From Oscillospiraceae bacterium (GTDB taxonomy: Bacteria > Bacillota_A > Clostridia > Oscillospirales > WRJC01), in NCBI GenBank assembly GCA_009785015.1, contig WQXD01000123.1, positions 1 to 9,795 on the forward strand: a stretch of DNA of 9,795 bases, read 5' to 3'. Shown piece by piece: positions 6,767-9,795 of this stretch. The position numbers were made by a program, and so were the translations under genes. Under the pieces are notes generated by a model that was not told the DNA's origin, ran no database searches, and was given only the letters and a program-made list of their open reading frames with translations. Positions within the stretch are counted from its first letter, which is position 1; each line of letters begins with the position of its first letter.

Positions 6767-7834
6767 GTGAATTACCGCGAGAATTTTATACGCACAATAA
6801 CGTTCAATCATCCGCAGTGGCTGCATTACGACCTGCATATAAACCCGGCGATGTGGGCGGTGTACAAAGGAGAGCTCGAAGAGGTGGTCCTGAAGTATCC
6901 GCGAAGTTTCAGGGGGTACAAAAAAGGCGGGGTCGATTACGCCAATATGCATTTTTCCGCAGTGATGTCCGACGACAATTTCGTAACTGACGCCTGGGGC
7001 TGCAGATGGCACTATCCGCTCAGGTATATGGACGGGGTGGTTGTCGGCCACCCGCTCGGCGACATATCAAAGCTCGGCTCTTTTGCGGCGCCGTCCCCTC
7101 CCGTGCCCGAGCTGAGCGAGGAGCAGTGGGAGGATGAGATAAAAAATGTGCAAGCGGCAAAACAGCGCGGGGAAATAGTCTCCGGGGGCACGGAGCACGG
7201 GTTTTTGTTTTTGCGGCACACATACCTGCGCGGCTTTGACAACGCGATGCTCGACTACGCCGATGAAAACAATCATGAAAACCTTCGCCGCATATACGAT
7301 ATGATCATAGATTACAATATGAAATTGGTGGACTATCATATAAGGCGCAAAAGCGACTGCATGGAATTCGCGGAGGATCTCGGCACCCAGACGGGCACGA
7401 TCATAAGCCCGGAAGACTTCAGGAAATGGGTAAAACCGGCTTACGCGGCGCTCATGCAGCCGTGCAAAAAAGCGGGCATGTACATAGGCCTGCACAGCGA
7501 CGGCAAAACGCTCGACATACTCGAAGACCAGATCGAAGCGGGCGTGGACGTGGTGAATCCGCAGGATTTGTGCAACGGGATCGACGAGCTGGCGCGGCGG
7601 ATAAAAGGCAGGGCGTGCATAAGGCTCGATATAGACAGGCAGTCGGTGGTCCCCTACGGCACGCCGAAAGACATAGACGATCTGATCCGTGAAGAAATGG
7701 AAAAACTCGGCTCCCCAAAAGGCGGGCTGATGTTCATATGCGGTCTGTATCCGCCCACCCCGGTGAAAAACGTCGAGGCGCTCGCGAAAGCCTTGGAAAA
7801 ATATTCCACAATGTGGCTTCCCGGAATCGCCTGA
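6767..7834 (+). CDS. Uroporphyrinogen decarboxylase (URO-D)-fold protein, not HemE
   Basis: This 355-residue protein belongs to the URO-D/methyltransferase superfamily. Recognisable blocks are GGTEHGFLFLRHTYLRGFD (140-158), AEDLGTQTGTIISPEDFRKW (202-221), GLHSDGKTLDIL (241-252) and a GVDVVNPQ segment (259-266). The arginine-rich N-terminal substrate motif of true HemE is missing, and the window has no haem genes. The methylcobalamin:CoM methyltransferase branch has a zinc-binding HxC at the GLHSDG position; here it reads H243-S-D245, so classical zinc thiol activation is doubtful. Substrate and reaction are unknown; many such paralogues sit in sugar-related gene clusters. The GTG start at 6767 has GAGGGGG 10 nt upstream. 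The gene is transcribed with the solute-binding protein 23 bp downstream. Confidence 0.8.
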   Translation: MNYRENFIRTITFNHPQWLHYDLHINPAMWAVYKGELEEVVLKYPRSFRGYKKGGVDYANMHFSAVMSDDNFVTDAWGCRWHYPLRYMDGVVVGHPLGDISKLGSFAAPSPPVPELSEEQWEDEIKNVQAAKQRGEIVSGGTEHGFLFLRHTYLRGFDNAMLDYADENNHENLRRIYDMIIDYNMKLVDYHIRRKSDCMEFAEDLGTQTGTIISPEDFRKWVKPAYAALMQPCKKAGMYIGLHSDGKTLDILEDQIEAGVDVVNPQDLCNGIDELARRIKGRACIRLDIDRQSVVPYGTPKDIDDLIREEMEKLGSPKGGLMFICGLYPPTPVKNVEALAKALEKYSTMWLPGIA

Positions 7835-7857
7835 AAAATTGAATTTGCAGGAGAGTA

Positions 7858-9384
7858 ATGATTATGCCAAAAAAACCATTCGTTTTCGCGCTTTGCGCGA
7901 TAGCCTGCGCGCTTGTTTTGCTTGCCTTTGCCTCATGCGGAGGCGATGACCTGCCCGGCGCCGCGCCCGCGGGCACAGAAGAGAGCGCGGCAGAGCCGGA
8001 GCAGTCCTCTTCCGCCGAGCCCGGCATGAGCGCGCCGGTTGTGCCGGACCGGCTGCCAAAGGGCGACTACGGCGGTTATGAATTCCGCGTGATGACGCGG
8101 GACACCGCCCATCATTCGGTATATATAGACGCGGAAAACGAAAACGGCGAATATATAAACGACGCAGTCTACCGCCGCAACAGAATCATAGAGGATTTGT
8201 ACAATATAAGAATAAAAAGCATACAGTTTCTGGAATTTGACGGTCCGGGCGGTTACCTGTACCCTTTCAATGAACTGATGAAAACCGTGAAGGCGGGATC
8301 AGACGAGTATGACCTCGCCATGATCCACATGATAAACGCGGGAGTGCTCGCCTCGGGAAAATATCTCATCGACTGGAAGGAAATCCCCCATCTCGACCTT
8401 GGCCAGCCCTGGTGGGACCAGGGGGTGACCGACGGGCTCATGATAAACGGCAAACTGTATTTAAATTCCGGGGATTTCAATTTGGACTGCACGGATTTTA
8501 CCTGGGGCATGATTTTCAACAAGAAATTGTGGCAGGATTTCGGATTTGAAGAAGATATATACGAAACGGTAAAAAGCGGAAAATGGACCTTGGAGCGCTT
8601 CGGCGGTATAATAAAGCAGTCGACGCGCGACATAAACGGCGACGGTATATTCGACGAAAACGACCAATACGGCTTTATAGCGATCGACCGCGGCGGTTTG
8701 ACGAATTTCATGTTCGGCAGCGGGGAGCGGGTGTACAAAAAGAACGATTCCGGCGGATTTGACCTTGTGTTAAAAAGCGAGCGGATGCAGACGGCCGTCG
8801 AGCGGACATACGACATATACTGGAACAACAATTCGTCGTATGTGTTCAGGGAGCCGCCCGGAAAATATCTGCCGGAAGACGAGCCTATGGATATGTTCAT
8901 GGAAAACAAGGGGCTCTTAGCCTCGGCGCGCCTCGCGGCGATGCCCGTTCTGCGCGGGATGGAAATCGATTTCGGCATAATACCCCAGCCCAAATTCGAC
9001 GAGGCCCAGAGCGAGTACTGCACATTCTCCGACGGGCACGCGTCCATGATGTGCATACCCGCGACAATGCCCGACACTGATCTTTTCGGCGTCGTCATGG
9101 AGGCGCTCGCATATACAAGCAGGTCCATTGTTCTGCCCGCGTATTACGACGTGAGCCTGACTACAAAGTTCACCCGCGACGACCAGTCTTCCGAAATGAT
9201 CGATATAATAATAAAAAACAGGATATTTGACGTCGGCTACGTCTACAACGACAGCACGGGAAATCTGGGGTTCATAATCAACGAGCTGATACAGGCCAAA
9301 AAGACCGATTTTACCTCGGCGATAGAGCGCAAAGAGGCCGCCGCCTCAAAAGCATTGGAAAAACTGATCGACAGTTTTGAATAA
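7858..9384 (+). CDS. Extracellular solute-binding lipoprotein, ABC sugar type
   Basis: This 508-residue protein has a lipoprotein signal: a basic MPKK start, a hydrophobic core (about 7-25) and a lipobox ending FASC, with C27 as the lipidated residue. A 35-residue acidic, Ala/Ser/Pro-rich tether follows. The body resembles the long family-1 binding proteins of Gram-positive sugar ABC transporters: YGGYEFRVMT (71-80), DEYDLAMI (149-156), WWDQGVTDGL (185-194) and GKWTLERF (241-248). A calcium-loop motif, DINGDGIFDEND (258-269), has the EF-hand spacing seen in many such proteins. AGGAG lies 4 nt before the ATG at 7858 and 10 nt before a second ATG at 7864; either could be used. No permease or ATPase gene accompanies it. 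The ligand is unknown; context suggests an oligosaccharide handled by the divergent GH172 enzyme. Its stop is 6 bp from that of the convergent glutaredoxin gene. Confidence 0.88.
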   Translation: MIMPKKPFVFALCAIACALVLLAFASCGGDDLPGAAPAGTEESAAEPEQSSSAEPGMSAPVVPDRLPKGDYGGYEFRVMTRDTAHHSVYIDAENENGEYINDAVYRRNRIIEDLYNIRIKSIQFLEFDGPGGYLYPFNELMKTVKAGSDEYDLAMIHMINAGVLASGKYLIDWKEIPHLDLGQPWWDQGVTDGLMINGKLYLNSGDFNLDCTDFTWGMIFNKKLWQDFGFEEDIYETVKSGKWTLERFGGIIKQSTRDINGDGIFDENDQYGFIAIDRGGLTNFMFGSGERVYKKNDSGGFDLVLKSERMQTAVERTYDIYWNNNSSYVFREPPGKYLPEDEPMDMFMENKGLLASARLAAMPVLRGMEIDFGIIPQPKFDEAQSEYCTFSDGHASMMCIPATMPDTDLFGVVMEALAYTSRSIVLPAYYDVSLTTKFTRDDQSSEMIDIIIKNRIFDVGYVYNDSTGNLGFIINELIQAKKTDFTSAIERKEAAASKALEKLIDSFE

Positions 9385-9390
9385 GCGTTT

Positions 9391-9651
9391 TCAGTCAAGC
9401 GCGGCGTCGAAAACTCTTTTCACGATTTCAAAGCTCGCCGCGCCGTCGTGCACCTTTTTGCCGTCGAGATAATACGTGGGCACATAATTGTAATCATATT
9501 TCGCGGATATGTCGGGGCGTTCATTCTCGTCGACTATTTCCAAAGGGATCGCTTTGTATCTTTCGTCCGATTTCAAAATTTCATCCATCCACTTACGCGC
9601 GCTTCGGCAGTACGGGCAGCCCGCCATGGTGAACATCAGTATTTTTTTCAT
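9391..9651 (-). CDS. Small glutaredoxin-like thiol-disulfide oxidoreductase
   Basis: An 86-residue thioredoxin-fold protein with the classic glutaredoxin active site C12-P-Y-C15 after the first beta strand (KKILMFTMAG) and the cis-proline motif VPTYYLDG (57-64, P58). The glycine-rich glutathione contact segment of typical glutaredoxins is replaced by VHDGAASFEIV, so the physiological electron donor is uncertain; it could be reduced by a thioredoxin reductase-like enzyme. It has a strong ribosome binding site AAGGAG 7 nt before the ATG. It is a single gene, convergent with the solute-binding lipoprotein and divergent from the partial gene at 9704. Confidence 0.9.
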   Translation of the reverse strand: MKKILMFTMAGCPYCRSARKWMDEILKSDERYKAIPLEIVDENERPDISAKYDYNYVPTYYLDGKKVHDGAASFEIVKRVFDAALD

Positions 9652-9703
9652 ATTTTTTCTCCTTAAATCAATTTAAAATTTTTAAAAACGGGTACTTAAA
9701 TTT

Positions 9704-9795
9704 ATGGGCAAAACCAAACACAAAACCGCTCCAAAAGCGCGCGGCGCGGGTTTCGCGGCGTTCATGGCGGTCATTATGATAGTTCTTGCGGGATG
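9704..9795 (+). CDS. N-terminus of a probable membrane or exported protein, cut by window edge
   Basis: From the ATG at 9704, 30 codons run to the edge. A strongly basic stretch (MGKTKHKTAPKARG, residues 1-14) is followed by a hydrophobic segment (residues 16-30, AGFAAFMAVIMIVLAG region). This is the pattern of a signal anchor, signal peptide or first membrane helix with the basic end inside. The upstream sequence is AT-rich with no convincing ribosome binding site, so the start is not certain. The family cannot be recognised from this fragment. Confidence 0.5.
   Translation, partial: MGKTKHKTAPKARGAGFAAFMAVIMIVLAG

Noticed and set aside
6767..7834. Assignment of the URO-D-fold gene as hemE
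   Set aside because: The N-terminal arginine motif that binds the porphyrin carboxylates is absent and no haem biosynthesis gene is nearby.
8253..9128. A 291-codon open frame on the - strand within the solute-binding protein gene
   Set aside because: It is antisense to a gene with a clear lipoprotein signal and family motifs, and has no ribosome binding site or recognisable domain.
9399..9443. Inverted repeat GCGCGGCG / CGCCGCGC as a bidirectional terminator between the convergent genes
   Set aside because: The arms are only 8 bp with a 29-nt loop, lie within the glutaredoxin coding sequence and lack a following T-run. Chance pairing in GC-rich codons is likely.

Overview
The window looks like bacterial chromosome from a member of the Bacillota, probably an uncultured gut-type clostridium. 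Three things point that way: a ThiI without a rhodanese domain, a long lipoprotein solute-binding protein of the Gram-positive oligosaccharide type, and strong AGGAG-type ribosome binding sites. GC is moderate and ATA isoleucine codons are frequent in the + strand genes. The lineage call is inference; no rRNA or tRNA gene is present to test it.

Layout. (1) 1-1161 (+): 3' part of a large, probably surface-exposed protein with RCC1-type repeats and a beta-solenoid-like tail. (2) 1162-1317: non-coding, with two inverted-repeat elements. (3) 1318-6597 (-): six tightly packed genes read leftward. In transcription order these are a DUF2961/GH172 glycoside hydrolase, glyA (serine hydroxymethyltransferase), nth (endonuclease III), thiI (tRNA 4-thiouridine synthase) and two tandem Uma2-family (DUF820) nuclease-fold paralogues. 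Two junctions overlap by 8 bp and the others have gaps of 19-33 bp, so the block is probably one operon or two overlapping ones. (4) 6598-6766: a divergent control region with two back-to-back extended -10 promoters. Each -35 box lies in a LacI/CcpA-type palindrome, and the two palindromes form a 24-bp tandem repeat. (5) 6767-9384 (+): a URO-D-fold protein and a solute-binding lipoprotein. (6) 9391-9651 (-): a small glutaredoxin-like protein, convergent with the lipoprotein. (7) 9704-9795 (+): the start of a probable membrane or exported protein cut by the window edge.

How the genes fit together. The GH172 enzyme on one side and the URO-D/solute-binding pair on the other share one control region. 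This suggests a sugar-responsive unit: an exported binding lipoprotein, a cytoplasmic fructosidase/arabinofuranosidase-like hydrolase and a URO-D-fold enzyme of unknown substrate. The hydrolase reads into a housekeeping block (glyA-nth-thiI). That block ends in an AT-richer uma2 pair that looks like a later insertion. The second-transcribed Uma2 (1318-1854) keeps the expected catalytic lysine; the first (1874-2413) appears to have lost it.

I saw no complete defence system, CRISPR array, transposase, phage gene or RNA gene. The most interesting items are the shared operator region with its unusual gene pairing and the asymmetric Uma2 pair.
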